Both the position numbers and the translations under genes were made by a program. A stretch of DNA of 64,000 bases from Marsupella aquatica (Eukaryota > Marchantiophyta), in assembly GCA_973895155.1 (NCBI GenBank), contig OZ316895.1, positions 3,286,001 through 3,350,000 on the forward strand, written 5' to 3'. Positions 9,359 to 21,842 of the stretch are shown here, piece by piece. The notes under the pieces are model-generated. The model did not search any database, was not told where the DNA came from, and was given only the letters and a program-made list of their open reading frames with translations. Within the stretch, counting starts at the first letter, position 1. Every line of letters starts with the position of its first letter.

Positions 9359-11274
9359 ATGGTAATCGCCGTTCTTGCATCGAGTTTGTCAGCTTCGTGT
9401 CATTCTTGATATCAATCGAAAGTCCGCGATCGGTGATTATGAAAATGAGCTCTGATTCGGTAGATTTGTGTGAGTTTTAGGGCCGGAAGTGTGCATTGAA
9501 CGATTGAAGTATGACTTCGTGAATGGGTCAAGCTGGGCATCTGTTGAAGTCTTTGGTGCAATTTATACGGTTTAGGTCATCGGGCTTGGAAACTAAGTTT
9601 ACGAACCTGGATTTGATTTTCCTCTGTGTAGGTGAAGTACGCTCGTGAACCCGACAATCCAACCAAGTGTGAGTACTTTTATGAGTTGGCTTGTTCTTGC
9701 GAGATCGGCCTGAAAGTGTGTCCTTTTGTTTAGAGACTGGTCTCAGCTTTTGGCGGAGGATATGTTCGTCAGTACCTCGTCCCTTTCGTAGTTGTCGTTC
9801 TCCTTTATCATTTTTGTTGAGTACCCTTGCCTTCCATGCAGTAGTGTATGTGTAGGTGCCTTGCTCATATCGCTGACTTAGATCGTGAATCGTGCTCGAG
9901 CTGTTCCATTTTCTTTTCCTGAAAGTTTCTGTAATATTGTCATGCAGCGTGCAAGGCACGTGGTTCGGATTTGCGTGTTCACTTCAAGGTGAGTTTCGGG
10001 CACATCTTTCTTTCTCTTAGCTACCGAAATGCTAGTTGCGGTATGTGCGGAATCAGTCATAGAGTGTGTTAGTTTCGATCCTCCGATGCCACGTCGAACA
10101 AACCCTAGCAATTGTGACTACTACCAATAAATGATTGGGAAGATTTTGTAAACCTTTGTCACTTAGTTTCAGGCTTTCCGGTTGCTTGAACTTAGTTCTT
10201 ACGGTGTTTTGCTGTGGGTCACGTTTTCTAGAACACTCGCGAAACAGCACAGGCCATTAAGAAGTTGGAGCTGGTGAAAGCCAAGAGGTATTTGGAAGAT
10301 GTTCTGGCTCACAAGCAGGCCATCCCTTTTCGCCGGTTCTGTGGTGGGGTTGGACGGACTGCTCAGGCAAAGTCTCGTCACTCCAATGGGCAGGGACGTT
10401 GGCCTGTTAAGTCAGCGACGTTCTTGTTGGGTCTTCTCAAGAATGCCGAAAGCAATGCCGAGGTATCTTCATAATATTACATGTGTTCATGCGACATATT
10501 TCTCCTTTCTCCTTCATTATATGAGTGCTCGGAAACCAAATTGCAATACTTCATCAAAGGTGGCACGCTTGGAAGTATGAATGCTTTGTTGCAATTCCTT
10601 GTTCCCTTGAAGATTTCGATGGGATTGAACCCGCAGGTGAAGGGTTTGGATGTGGATACGCTCATCATATCTCACATTCAGGTGAACAAGGCCCAACAAC
10701 AGCGAAGACGTACATACCGGGCTCACGGCCGCATTAACCGTGCGTGTTCCATCACATAATCCATTGCTTTTTTTCAAATTTGTGACAACATCTTAAGCAG
10801 TTGATATCATGTGACGGGGTCGAACGTTGTCCTCGTAATTCTGTAACCAGGCAGGAAGCTTTCAAATCTGCTGGGGCGCCCTCTGTACAAGCTTTGGCAC
10901 TGTAGTTCTCCTTTGCGAGTGTCTGTTGTATCTTATCTTTTGCTTGTTGCGTCATGTGTAGCCTACATGTCTTCTCCTTGCCACATTGAATTAACACTGT
11001 CAGAAAAGGAGGTACCTGTAGCGAAAGAGGTATGCCTTTTTCTCTGCTCTTCTTGTGAAGCACTTTGCTGGAACTCCAGATAGAATTCAATTGTCGTTTC
11101 TTTGATCCTTCGTTCAGCCTAGTGGTTACCTGCTTGTCGAAGTTGTTTCAGTTCCTCGAACTTAGTTGTTGCGATTGTTCCGTTCACTCTATCTATATGT
11201 AGGTCGATGCCGAAGTTGCGCCCAGGAGGCCTAGGAAAGCCCAAGCGCGCTTGAAAAGTGGCACATCTTCATAG
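9359..11274 (+). CDS. RPL17: 60S ribosomal protein uL22 (L17), complete, seven exons
   Basis: Exons: 9359-9361, 9632-9668, 9948-9988, 10232-10462, 10637-10739, 10962-11029, 11203-11274, all with GT-AG introns. They total 555 bp, 184 residues, the normal length for this family. The product is a structural protein of the large cytosolic ribosomal subunit and lines the exit tunnel. It opens [13 protein letters not shown], carries the family core [18 protein letters not shown] and [17 protein letters not shown] in exon 4, then the [13 protein letters not shown] block and the short C-terminal tail ending in KSGTSS. Exon 1 codes only the initiator ATG, so the first intron sits directly after the start codon. 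The upstream telo-box fits co-regulation with other ribosomal genes. No lesion was seen. Confidence 0.95.
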
Positions 11275-13167
11275 ATCTCTTTCAGAAACTTGTGGGATTT
11301 GTTTCAGACCAATGGTAGTTTTGGACGTTATACCCTTGTCATTTCTGGGCTTTCCCCGAGATTTTGTGAAGCGTCAAGGTCTTGTCATATGTGAGTTGTG
11401 GCTACAATTACAATTCTTCAACGGGAAATCAGTTATTTTGGAAGAAGATTGTTTTGTGAATCTCGAATTGAAGTACAGCTGGACGTTCTTCCTGCTTGTG
11501 AGGCAGCTCTGTGAAATATGTTTTACTTGATTGCAAAAGGTGGCAGCGCTGTTCATTGTTCTTAGGTTCCTAGGTTCAGGCCTGGACACTGTCATTCTTG
11601 GAACGTGATGGCTGGCTTGGTGCTCATATATGGTAAATTGAAACACTGTATAGTTCTAGGCAACGATCCAGTCGATGACTATCTGTGAGACCTACTTGAG
11701 GTAGGTGTAAGCTTATGCATATAAGGATTTGCTCTTTTCACGAATGATATATAAGGAATGATCATTGCAGCTACAGCATTGCAGCACGCGTCCTTCCCAG
11801 CATGTTGATAGGTGTTTAGATGCAATCCTTTCCGTTCCCATTCACAACACTGCGTAAGGAACTGCGGAAAGGCAGATTTAGAACCTTTCACACTAGCTCG
11901 TCGGAAGCACACTTGTCTGCACCTCTCGTCTCAGTATTGCGAGTAAGAACCTCACAGTGCTTCTGGGAGGAAAGACTTATCTGGAAGAGGCGACTTAACT
12001 CATGAATGTTACCCAAGCGAATTTCGGCTTGTCTCACATAAAGTGACTCTAAGTACCTACGGCTTACAGCAATTTGTGAAGGAGATTTTCTACCATCTAA
12101 CTGTCACGTAAACTCTACGTTGCTTTGACGAGAACTTCAGACGCCATGTCTGACTCTCGTCAAAGAAGCATGGCCCAAGTCTATTTTGAGCTCTCGTTGA
12201 ATGAGCAAGGCAGTGAGTGCACGAGTCTCGGCTTGGTGGAAGGAGCAAGGCAGCAAAGCTCTCTGATCGACGAAGCAATGTGTTAAAAGATCCGGAATTG
12301 AGCAATGCAAGGAGGGCACAAGTCCCAGCTCTCTATCGAAGCAGCTTAGCTTTGATCAAACATCGAAGCAGCAAAAAGTCGACAGGTCTTTTGCCACAGC
12401 GTACGTCAAAGCGGACTCCCAAAGCTAAAGTACTTACAACCCTGTCGCCAGAGTGTACCTCGGGCCGACTGCCAAAACTAAAGTAATTGCAAACCCGTAG
12501 GGAAGTCAATTATCCCAAACCTCCACTTTTTCCCTTCAAGGAAGGTACCGAACAGTGTTAAGCAACCTCTCGTTTAGGTCCTTTGTAATTTCGGGGGAGT
12601 AGTTAAGTAATCTCCTCGTTTTACTTTGTAGTCTCTTGGGAGGTCCTGGGAATTTGTACCGCAACTGCCCCTTTAAAGAGCCAAGGGGTTTTGGGGTACA
12701 GGTTTAAGAATGCCTGCCTTGATTTACACAAGTTTGGTGAGTGCTCCGTTTTTTTGGCATGTACTCTCCATACTGTTCACCACAAGGCCTTTTTTTGACA
12801 AGTGCTCTACAATCTCCACACACTGTTCACCACAAAACAGGAATGAAGAGTAGTGAGGTAGGGAGTTGTTCACCACAAAACAGAAACGAGGAGTGGTAAA
12901 GTAGGGAATGGGTTTTATATGGGCAGGACACTTCTCCTATTTTATCTTAGTAGAAGAGTTGGTAAAGTATTTATATACATATGGTCTAGTGTATGCTTTC
13001 ATTTTGTATTAATTTGAATTTAGGTATTTTTCCTACCCCCCAAATTTGTCAAGACCTTAGTATTTACTAGATATGTTAGAAATATATATATATTTTTTAT
13101 ATACTAAATTTTTAATTTTGTTTTAATAATTTTGTTTTTCTAATTTTTTCATGATTAGATGGCAAGG

Positions 13168-13290
13168 ACTTCGTTAGACTTAATCCACCGAAGGAGCAGG
13201 CCGTAGGACATCCACCATTTGTTAAGGCATGTCAGCAAGCTTGCTTCCAAAGTGTGGACAGCTATAAAAAAAACCTGCAAACCAGGCTCA
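13168..13290 (-). pseudogene. orphan copy of SERAC1-like exon 9 with flanking intron edges
   Basis: About 120 bp match 15875-15992, which is exon 9 of the SERAC1-like gene with both intron edges. In the same minus-strand reading, the parent codons for Trp-Arg after ADMP have become TAA CAA, and two following residues also differ (Gly to Val, Tyr to Asp). The donor edge changed from GTGGGTTAAG to GTGGATTAAG. No neighbouring SERAC1-like exons are seen next to it. It is a broken fragment 2.6 kb beyond the exon it copies, downstream of the gene's own stop codon. Confidence 0.85.
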
Positions 13291-13494
13291 ACATGGACAC
13301 AAGCAGGTTATGTATCCATTGGTCAAAATTTTTCCAATGTTCATGATTTATTAGGGGGCTTATACATTAATAGACGTCACCTAATAGAGAGACTCTCAAA
13401 CTAGAGTCTAAAAGTATAATACAAAATAAGCATATTTCTCTTTCCCTAAGGCAGATTGACTGATATATTCAATTTAAAGTACTAATCTTTCACC

Positions 13495-13578
13495 CAAAAA
13501 GTCTACACTGTTTACCGTAATTAGTATCATAACTTATATAGTCTCCCTGCATAAATAGTATCACACACACTAATCAAG
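13495..13578 (-). repeat. dispersed repeat shared in inverse orientation with 62795-62868
   Basis: Reverse-complemented, this segment reads through TTAGTGTGTGTGA, GCAGGGAGACTA, GATACTAATTA and GGTAAACAGTGTAGA, the same order as at 62795-62868. A weaker relative lies at 13899-13985 (CTCACACACATTAATTAC and GTGTGTGAGATTAATTACGG). Short, AT-rich and dispersed, it may be a MITE family; the ends were not defined. Confidence 0.6.
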
Positions 13579-13982
13579 GTATGACTACAAATCTGAAAAA
13601 ATATAAATATTAGTACAAGTAGAGAGTTCAGTCTATTGTCATCCGTTCTAATTTGATTTTGATTGTATGTATAACCTGGTTGTCATTTCATCATACTTTA
13701 ATGAAATCTGAATTTCAATTGACATTCATTTTTAATTTTATATGCCATCGCAAATATATCTTACTACTAGAAATATTTGTACTTTTCATAAGCTATATAC
13801 ATAATATGTGTTCATCACACACTATTTGAGTGACACCAAAAATAATCTCACTTACTCTAATTTATAATAACATGTACTTAGTCTCACTTCTTATATAGTC
13901 TCACACACATTAATTACATTGACAGCTTTCAAAAACCTTTGTTCCCAAATACTGTGTGTGAGATTAATTACGGTAATCAGTG

Positions 13983-14117
13983 TACCTCTCCTCGCTTTAA
14001 GGGTGTGCTTGTTTATTTCTTTTACATTTTTGGAATCATTGTTTCAATACCTCTCCTCACTTTAAAGGTGTGCACGTTTATTTATTTTTTACTTTTTTAG
14101 AATCATTGTTTCAATGC
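13983..14117 (+). repeat. tandem duplication, two ~66-bp units
   Basis: Both units read TACCTCTCCTC(G/A)CTTTAA followed by GGTGTGC, a T-rich run and GAATCATTGTTTCAAT. The second starts about 66 bp after the first. Confidence 0.8.
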
Positions 14118-14289
14118 ATTTGAATATGACTTGATAGCTTTTATTTCATACATTAGTTAAACTGATCAGTACTCTAAATAGGGTGCACTGAAATTTATTA
14201 TCAATAAATTACAATGGCATGGTCTTAGTTAGAACTGGCCAGCTATATCCATCTCTTTTTACCTTGTAATCTGGGGAGAGATCCATATC

Positions 14290-14440
14290 AGCCAGGGTCT
14301 AAGTTAGCCCAATCTTTGTCTAGTAGCAACTCATATGGCCACCTGGTCACAGAGTTCGAGGTCTCATAATCTAACAGTCGCTCAATCTTGGTCTACTAGC
14401 AACTCATATTGCCAGCCAGGGAGTTCCAAGTCTAAGAATC
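14290..14440 (+). repeat. diverged direct repeat, two ~90-100-bp units
   Basis: Each unit contains CTAGTAGCAACTCATAT (or CTACTAGCAACTCATAT), a GCCA step, then GAGTTC and a TCTAA(C/G) segment. It is noncoding. Confidence 0.6.
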
Positions 14441-14935
14441 TAGCCCCACTGAGTCTCAAAATTTGAAAAACGAGTGGCAGGGGCCATGGCTGGAATTCAG
14501 CCAATAACCCACTCCAGGCTATGGGCTACCCTACACATAACACTAAGGTATGCCCGTGAAATAGCAGGGAGCTGGCGTGATATAGTGTAAATCAGGCTAA
14601 AATATGATGAAAGGTGCCAGCAACCAAGACCATAAATATTGGAAGTAGAGATTTGAAAACGTCAGTTGAGTGCAAAATCCCCTAAGGAGTTTCTTTTTCC
14701 TTCTTTTTGTTATGGCTTTGGAGGGATTCCCTCCACCGTGTACCACGCGTTGGAAAATTGTAACCAGACAAGTTGTCGCAAAGTATTCATCTAAGCTAGG
14801 ATCCAAATCTGCAACTAGGTTTTGACTACCAACAGGATGAGGAGTCCTCTTCATGAGACGTCAGTGAAGCATATGAACACATGGCCATAAAAAATGCAAT
14901 AGGAACATTCACATTGAATGTGAACCTATTAAAAT

Positions 14936-17900
14936 CTATTCTTGTTCAGAGACACCTACACCAAACAATTCTAGGCTTTGCAGAAATTCCAGTGTTTTCG
15001 TATAGGCAGGATCTTGCCGATCTAAGGGCTTGCAAGAGTTCACGTGATCAGTGCCTGGTAAAACCTGTTCCCAGTCAACATCCAGCAGGCAGCAAGGTAA
15101 GTACATGTTCAGTGAGAAAAGTGACACTGTTGACGTTGAAATCGATTTCATGACAGTTAACTTGATAAAGCCATTCTAGTAGATGGACCTGAGAAATCAG
15201 AAAGGACCTAAATCTATTTTTTTTCTCACAAGGGTTGCGCTTTATGCTCAACCGCAAGCTGAGACCTAGTGCAAAGATGAAGACCAACAGCAGTATGGGG
15301 AATCGTCGAGCTTACCACTAGTTCACCAAAACCTGGATAAGCTGATTCAATTGGTACTACTTCCAACCGTAAACCCCATCCTCCGTAGCCCTCAACTAGA
15401 GGAGTGACTTTAGTCTGTCAACCAACTCAGTACCGTCAGACTTGTCACAGCAAATGCTGAGATCTTACAATTTCGAATATTTATATTGATCGAGGACAAT
15501 TACAATAAATAAATGACGTAGGCAGCAAACGGAAGGTTATGCAGATGCTGGGAGTAGCTTCAGACTGAGTCGCCTTGATCCACAGGTAAGCATTCTAAAG
15601 GAGATTCAAAGTATACAATCAATTATTGTTTCTACTGACCTCGCTGAAGCTCAGAATATTCAAATGCCCTTCCTTATGTAATTGACGTAAGTAGCGATTT
15701 AACTCCTCCAATCTCGGCGATCCACTCCTCAACTCTCCTATCTGCACAACTTACCCCAAAAGCTCAATCTAATCGTAATATGATTTTATTAATTCCACAA
15801 TAATCTTGAGAAATCTTCATTTCTAGTTTCACATTTGACCTGCCTCTAGGGGCATATTTAGATGTTTTTCAAGCACTTCCGTTAGACTTAACCCACCGAA
15901 GGAGCAGGCCGTAGGACATAACCCATTCGCCAAGGCATGTCAGCAAGCTTGCTTCCAAAGTGTGGACAGCTATAAAAAACCTGCAAAACAGCATAATCAT
16001 CCTTGTCAATTTATGCTGAAGTTCACTTCATCACATGTACAAGTTCCAAGAATGCGGGATTGAAGGCATGTATGACTGCGAGTGTCAAATTTCTCAATGA
16101 TTACATGGATTGACGGGACATCTGCTTACAATTCTTACCGGAATGAATTGCAAAAAATATAGCGACAGATTCAGTTCTATTGCTTGGCAAAGGTTGATAG
16201 GACTCTTACAATACCAATTGTATTATTCAAAAGATTTGTCCGTTTTTCATCTTTTCCTGCTAGCAGTAACATCTGCTTCACCACCAGACCACCCATGCTG
16301 CACAACGCAGTGAGTTGTCACTTCTACATTAAAACTTAGAGACAGATAATGCCCCACAACTTGTCGAGCTCTTTTGACAACGACACTAATCAAATTATTG
16401 CAAGCCCCGTCCACGTTCCTAGTGGGAAAAGTTCAATGCAACCAAGCTAGAGCAAAAATAATTGTGGCACAAAGATGAAGACGGATATGACACACGAACA
16501 TACTTATGTGTGATAAAGACTAGAGAAAAACGGATAAAACATAAAAGATAATCACCTCAACAAGATTTGATTCATGAGACACTCGAACATACCTATGTGT
16601 GACAAAGACCAAAGGGCGCTCCCCAACACCTGCTGCAAGCAATTTATCGAGTAGCATGGAGCTCACTTCCTGTCTCACAGAATTCAGACGAAGCCTGTCG
16701 TAAAAATTAGACTCCCAGTCAACAATTGGATCGGAGTAAATTTGATCTACAGGGAAGTTAACATTTAGCAGTAATGAAGTGGACCACTTGGAGAGAGACT
16801 GTATAGACTATACCTAAACTGTAAACATATAACAAGAGCTCAATATGAATAAGACTAATTCATCCAGTATTGCAGTTGATGACGAACAGGTACCAGATAC
16901 TGGATAAGTACTAATAGCTCTACCTGAAGCGGAAGTGTTGCACCCGACCATTCCGACAGATTTGTCTGTTCACAAGAAAAGGTGACGGGAAAGCAAATCA
17001 GAGAGTTTACCCAATGCCAGGAAAGAACCAAAACCCATAAGCTCTATTCTTTCCAGCTTCCCCATCCTCATAACACGAAGGGAATGGTTTTCAGGGGAAA
17101 CGAAATTAGTTTCAATTGACAATGCTAACCACAGCTGTGACACCAAAAAACAGGGTATGCTGGAATACAGATGGTGAAAACTGATTGCTGACCTTGTATC
17201 TGACAGAGAGCAATCTAGATCGAGGAAGATCACTGCCTAGCCATTCTGCTGGCCAGCATGTTCCCTCCTTCCCAGCTTCAACGTCGATTCTTTCAACTAA
17301 AGGCGTTGTTGTTGAGGCCTTGTTGTCAGCAACTCTCCATGTTTTAAAAGGTCCTCCACGCAGGCCATGAATAAAGATCACATCCATTACAGGCTCATTC
17401 TTCACCATCCCTTTTCCTGTCGGTTCAATCTCCTCCATGGATGAGTTAGGAAGACCATCAGTCGGCTGGCTGGTCTGCAAAGATCCAGCACTGTTTTGTC
17501 TGGACTCATTCCACACTTCTTCAGTGATTTTTTCGTCCTTGGCTCTCAACTTTGTTTTCCACATTCGAGAGCCGGTATTCATAATGAAGATTCCATCCTC
17601 GTACCGAGGCCAAAATCCGTTTCCCAAAGGCTCGCCAGTTCTGACTCTGGGTTTCTCATTGTGATTTCCATCATTGAGCGTCGTACTCGTTTTAGCCATC
17701 CGAGCTGATGATACATTTTGCAAGCAAGCTAAAGCATAGCTCCTAATTTTTTTGTCACTGTTACCTGGAATTTTACCATCGGCACAGTCCTCAAGCCAAG
17801 TTACTAGTGCCTTGTCTTCAGCGATTACTTCTGAAACTCCAGGCTGCAGACTCAGAACTGCTAGTAGCCGTGCAGCATGCTTTCGGATGTGGGAACACAC

Positions 17901-20900
17901 AGACAACACAATGTCTCGGTCATTCTCAAGTTTTTTAGGTGGCGCTGGACGCTGAGTTTGTTGAACTTCGGGGGTTGAACTGGAAATTTCAGAAGTTTCA
18001 GACGCGGCCCATTGCTCGTAGTCATTAAATAACAAAAACCTTCTCAGCAAACACATGACTCCTGCCTCTAAGATTCTTTGGCGCCAAACAGGGTCCTCCG
18101 CTGTCAACTCTGTTAGAGCTTTGATAGCTCTCTGCACTGCAACAGCAGCTTCAGTTGCAGTGACTTTAGGTAGAGCCTCCCTAGAAGCAGGCTTTGATGA
18201 ATTACCCATTACATCAAGTCCAAGCAGATCTATCATTGGCAATTCAGCGGCACTCTCGGCCACCTCCACATCTGTGTCTGATGTATCAGCTCTATATGCA
18301 GCTTCTTGGGCAACTACCTTTGCAAGCTGAGCAGCAACAACAACCGCTGCCTTCATGGCTTGGTTCTGCAGGGAACAAGAACTGGCGTTATGAAGACGGA
18401 AAAAATACTTTAGTCGCAGCCTGTGAGCTGCTGCTGCTCTCTAGATTCGGAACTGCTATCTCTTGTATTTGCTATCGAGCTGTTCTTGGAGGTAACTGTT
18501 GAGACGCATCAGCGATGTTAGCTCCAAAAAGAAGACAGGCTTATTCTTTTCAATTTCCCCTTCGTGGCGTCCATTGTTTTACAGTGAAATCTTCGTCAAA
18601 ACCAATACTGTCAGTACAAAACTCACCTGAAGTTGCTCTCGCTCCTTGGCCTCTGCAATCAGGTTTGCAGGTCGCTTCCCCTTTCCTGATGCCAGCCTCC
18701 CATCTGAGATGACTTCCAAGAGCAGCATTGCCAACCAGGCTTGTGTGACAGGAATACCTCGGAGTCCCAGATCATTGACCAATCTATCAAGAACTCGAGA
18801 CCCACAAGAGCGAGTAACAGTATCACTTGTCATGTTACAAACCCACTTCAGTAAAATTGCTGCCCATTTTTTGCTTTCATCGCTTGGTAGAATCTCTCCC
18901 TCATCTGTGAGTACATCGAGCACCTGGGCCAGTGCCCCTTGAACAAGTGTATTACCCTCGGACTCACCTGCAATCACTCGCATTACAGGAAGACCTTCCT
19001 GTAGGACAAGACTATGAGCAGATTTACTTCGAGAGACACAACTGGTCAGGGCAGCCAGAGCAGAGGTTGTAAGGGAAGGATCTTTCAGTCTACCAGCCTG
19101 GGCAGCAACGCTGATTAGCGCAGAGCTCCAACGAGATGCAACATCAGCAGTAAGCGAGAAGGGTTTACTAGCAAGGAGTGACCTCATAGCCAGAGCTCCA
19201 TGCCATTTCACTGTTTTCTCGTGGGCCAAAACTGCAACTAAAAGTGCGTCTCCATTCTGATCTAACTCAGCTATTTTAGCACGATTGGCATTGGATGCCC
19301 GAGCCCACATTGCAAGTGCCCATGCTGCTAATGGTACTGTAATGTGCCGTCCATGAAGGTCATCCCATAACCCACACTTTCTAGCACCATATTCTGAGAA
19401 TGCTGTGCTCTCAGCTCCCCAGTCTTGCCTAGGGCTAATATTATTGTAAAGTAGACCGGGATGAGTCTTCTGACTGGTGACAAAGATTTCCTGTGTCCGC
19501 ATATCGTTTAGAGATTGGGTGAGTCCGAAAATACCTCCCTCAAGATTACCCAAGAGACCTCTAGAGAGTACCCTCTGAATTCCCAGAATACTTGTGCCAC
19601 CATTTACCCTAATCCCAATTCCATGGGCACCTCCCTTATCTTTTGCAGCCTTTCCCGCCGATTCCCCATCATCCGGGCCTTGGTCATCCAAAATCCAGCC
19701 TCCATCTTTAATAACTTGGAGTGCTGCTGCGATGTCAGCAGGATCTGCGTTACCCGGTAGCTTCGGTGTGACTCCACTTCCATCTTCTGCATCACAGCTG
19801 GAAGTGATAAGATCCACGATGGCTGTCACTAGCATACTTCTCCCAATGGAAGTTCCACCGTCCAAATGAACTTCCTTGCTCCGATCTTGCAAACCCTAGA
19901 CAATGAACCGTCCCAGTTCAACCGGTTTATTGGACAAGGTTTCGTTGGCCAGATCATGACTAGCTTGACATTCACATAACTAAACAGGATGGAATAGCAG
20001 ACACAATTATTATGTACAAGCTGGTTCAAATTGCATCTCAAAGCCAGCAAATAATACAGGTGCAGATGATGACTCAATTCAACAGTACCGATTCTAGATT
20101 CCTCTAGTGAAACCAGCAACAAACATACTAGAGGTCGCCCAAGTCGGGTATCACGAACCTGCTTCACATGTAGGGAAGATGCAAATTGGAAAAGATATGG
20201 CAGTGCATGTGGCCTGCTTAAGACAGCCTCACAAGTATTCTCATCGGACAGCAGATGGGCCAGCGCTCGTGAAGCTTCAGCTTGGGTTGCTAGACAAACT
20301 CCGGGATCTAAAATCCCCACAGCCCTTAGCAACCAGTCCACAACACGACCTCCACCTGCTTCCACCACCGCTTTCCTGCGATTCTCGTGCGCAGCCAGAT
20401 CTGCTATTAACGCAGCAACTCCAGGCATAAGCCAACTACTCAGCCCAACAGTTGGTTCCTGTCAAACGAGACTATGTCAAAGCGCTTAAAATCTGGTGAT
20501 CAAGAGGATTCCAACCTCACGAAGGCCGTATAGGAGTGGAACCTGACTGCGCGACCACAAGAAACTATATTACCGGTTAGAAATTCAGATAGTCACCCCA
20601 GTTCTAAGCTCTGAAAGTTGACGGTAACGATGTAAACCTCTGCATGCCAGACCCGTACTTTCAAATCTTTGCAAAGAGATCTCTATTTGCGAATAGGAAA
20701 TCATCTTTGCAAATCGTGTAGTGTACATATTCAGGCCACCTCACAGCTTCACTACTGATTAAGAGAGGAATTACCTCACCAACGGTCAGCAGCACAGAAA
20801 TAAGACATCGAGCCAATATTGTTGCGGCTGCTGCTGCGTCGACAACGTCACCAACGCCATCCCTGAAGAGCATCCCCATATTTTCCTTGAACTCAGCTAA

Positions 20901-21842
20901 AGTGTCCCACAAGATCGACCACGTAGACTTTAGTACTTCGTGGGGACGAGCAGGATTCCCTTCTTCGTAACGCACAGCCGCCACTGCTCCGACAAGCATC
21001 ACCATAGCTGCGGCTCCAGTTCCCGCAGCGTAATACATTCTCCGCCAAGACGAAGCCCGAGGCGGAGAACGATCCTCAGGCACGCGTTCAGCCTCTCCAT
21101 GAAAGTTGGCTGAGGATAATAGCCTGGGCAAATATCTCCTAAACTTGCTCTCCTTGCTAGTCTGTTGATCCAAGAACTTGTTAGCCTCACGGTCTTCAGA
21201 ATTTCATTTCGTCCGACGCAAACGGTGATTTCTCCGAAACATTGTGCCTTCAAATTGTCCATGCAGTTGCTTACTTCCTCTGCCGTGACACTTGAATTCA
21301 AATCGAAACAAGCGCGATCATTGCTGCTCTTTTTGTATCCCAAACCTCAGAGACAAAACAGAATCCTTCTCAGGTTAGACGCAACGCAACCTATCCGCCA
21401 CCGTAATGGAAACAGGCCCTTCATATTAAGAGCCAAGATTGAGGGATACTAAAAACGTTAACATGTGTGGAATAATTTGTTCATCATGTTGCTCAGCAGT
21501 TGCACTGCTCCTAATTGAGTTCACGAGAGGTGAAATTACCTCGTAGGAGTTTTGTTCCGGAGAGCCGTATCGAGTGGTAGACTTTGGAGAAAGCGGCGTC
21601 GATGTAGAATAAGCCTTCCTCCAAGGCAACGAATCTTGCTTCAATCCGGAGCGCAAAATAGAGGGCCCCTCCCCTCGTTTCTTGCCAATCGAAATTCTAA
21701 GTAGTACACCATCAATTCCAGTGAACAGAGTCCCTCCTTCAACTTCAAGCCCTTGCTCGGCGCTGCTGGGGGCAGGAGCTTGACGGGAGATTGCACCATA
21801 TCTAGAGCACAGATGACGACGGACCTGATTTCGGACCAGCAT
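14936..21842 (-). CDS. SERAC1-like protein: ARM-type repeats plus alpha/beta-hydrolase (lipase-like), 12 exons
   Basis: Exons from the 5' end: 21842-21540, 21185-20775, 20458-20159, 19895-18627, 18365-17193, 16965-16924, 16669-16593, 16297-16210, 15980-15897, 15741-15640, 15414-15316, 15064-14936; 1358 residues with phases that close. The N-terminus (MLVRNQVRRHLCSRYG) is basic and looks like a mitochondrial presequence; a membrane segment lies near residues 150-172. Residues about 190-960 are alpha-helical with an armadillo-like character. The hydrolase part shows FIHGLRGGPFKTW near 1090, the nucleophile elbow THSMGG at Ser1192, then CPHFGSKLADMPW, and the TDH histidine near 1323. Animal SERAC1 remodels phosphatidylglycerol at mitochondria-ER contacts; the plant role is inferred. 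The Ser1192 codon is split by an intron. The exon 1/2 junction (acceptor at 21186) is the least certain. An earlier TTG-led extension to 21857 is ignored. Confidence 0.9.

Larger units (their letters stand above)
11275..14935. other. intergenic: uL22 3' region, then AT-rich repeat-bearing DNA
   Basis: The first few hundred bases are probably uL22 3' UTR. At 12780-12925 two segments share GTTCACCACAAAACAG and end in ATATGGGCAGGACAC, which resembles in reverse the CCTGCCCATATAAAA repeat at 30.66-30.80 kb. From 12960 to 14220 the DNA is strongly AT-rich. No further gene was recognised. Confidence 0.6.

Noticed and set aside
16673-16755. Longer exon 7 of the SERAC1-like gene (open stretch beginning QIYSDPIVDWESNF)
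   Set aside because: It would be out of phase with exon 6 and is absent from the family pattern; the acceptor at 16670-16672 gives TLPLQ-EVSSML in phase.
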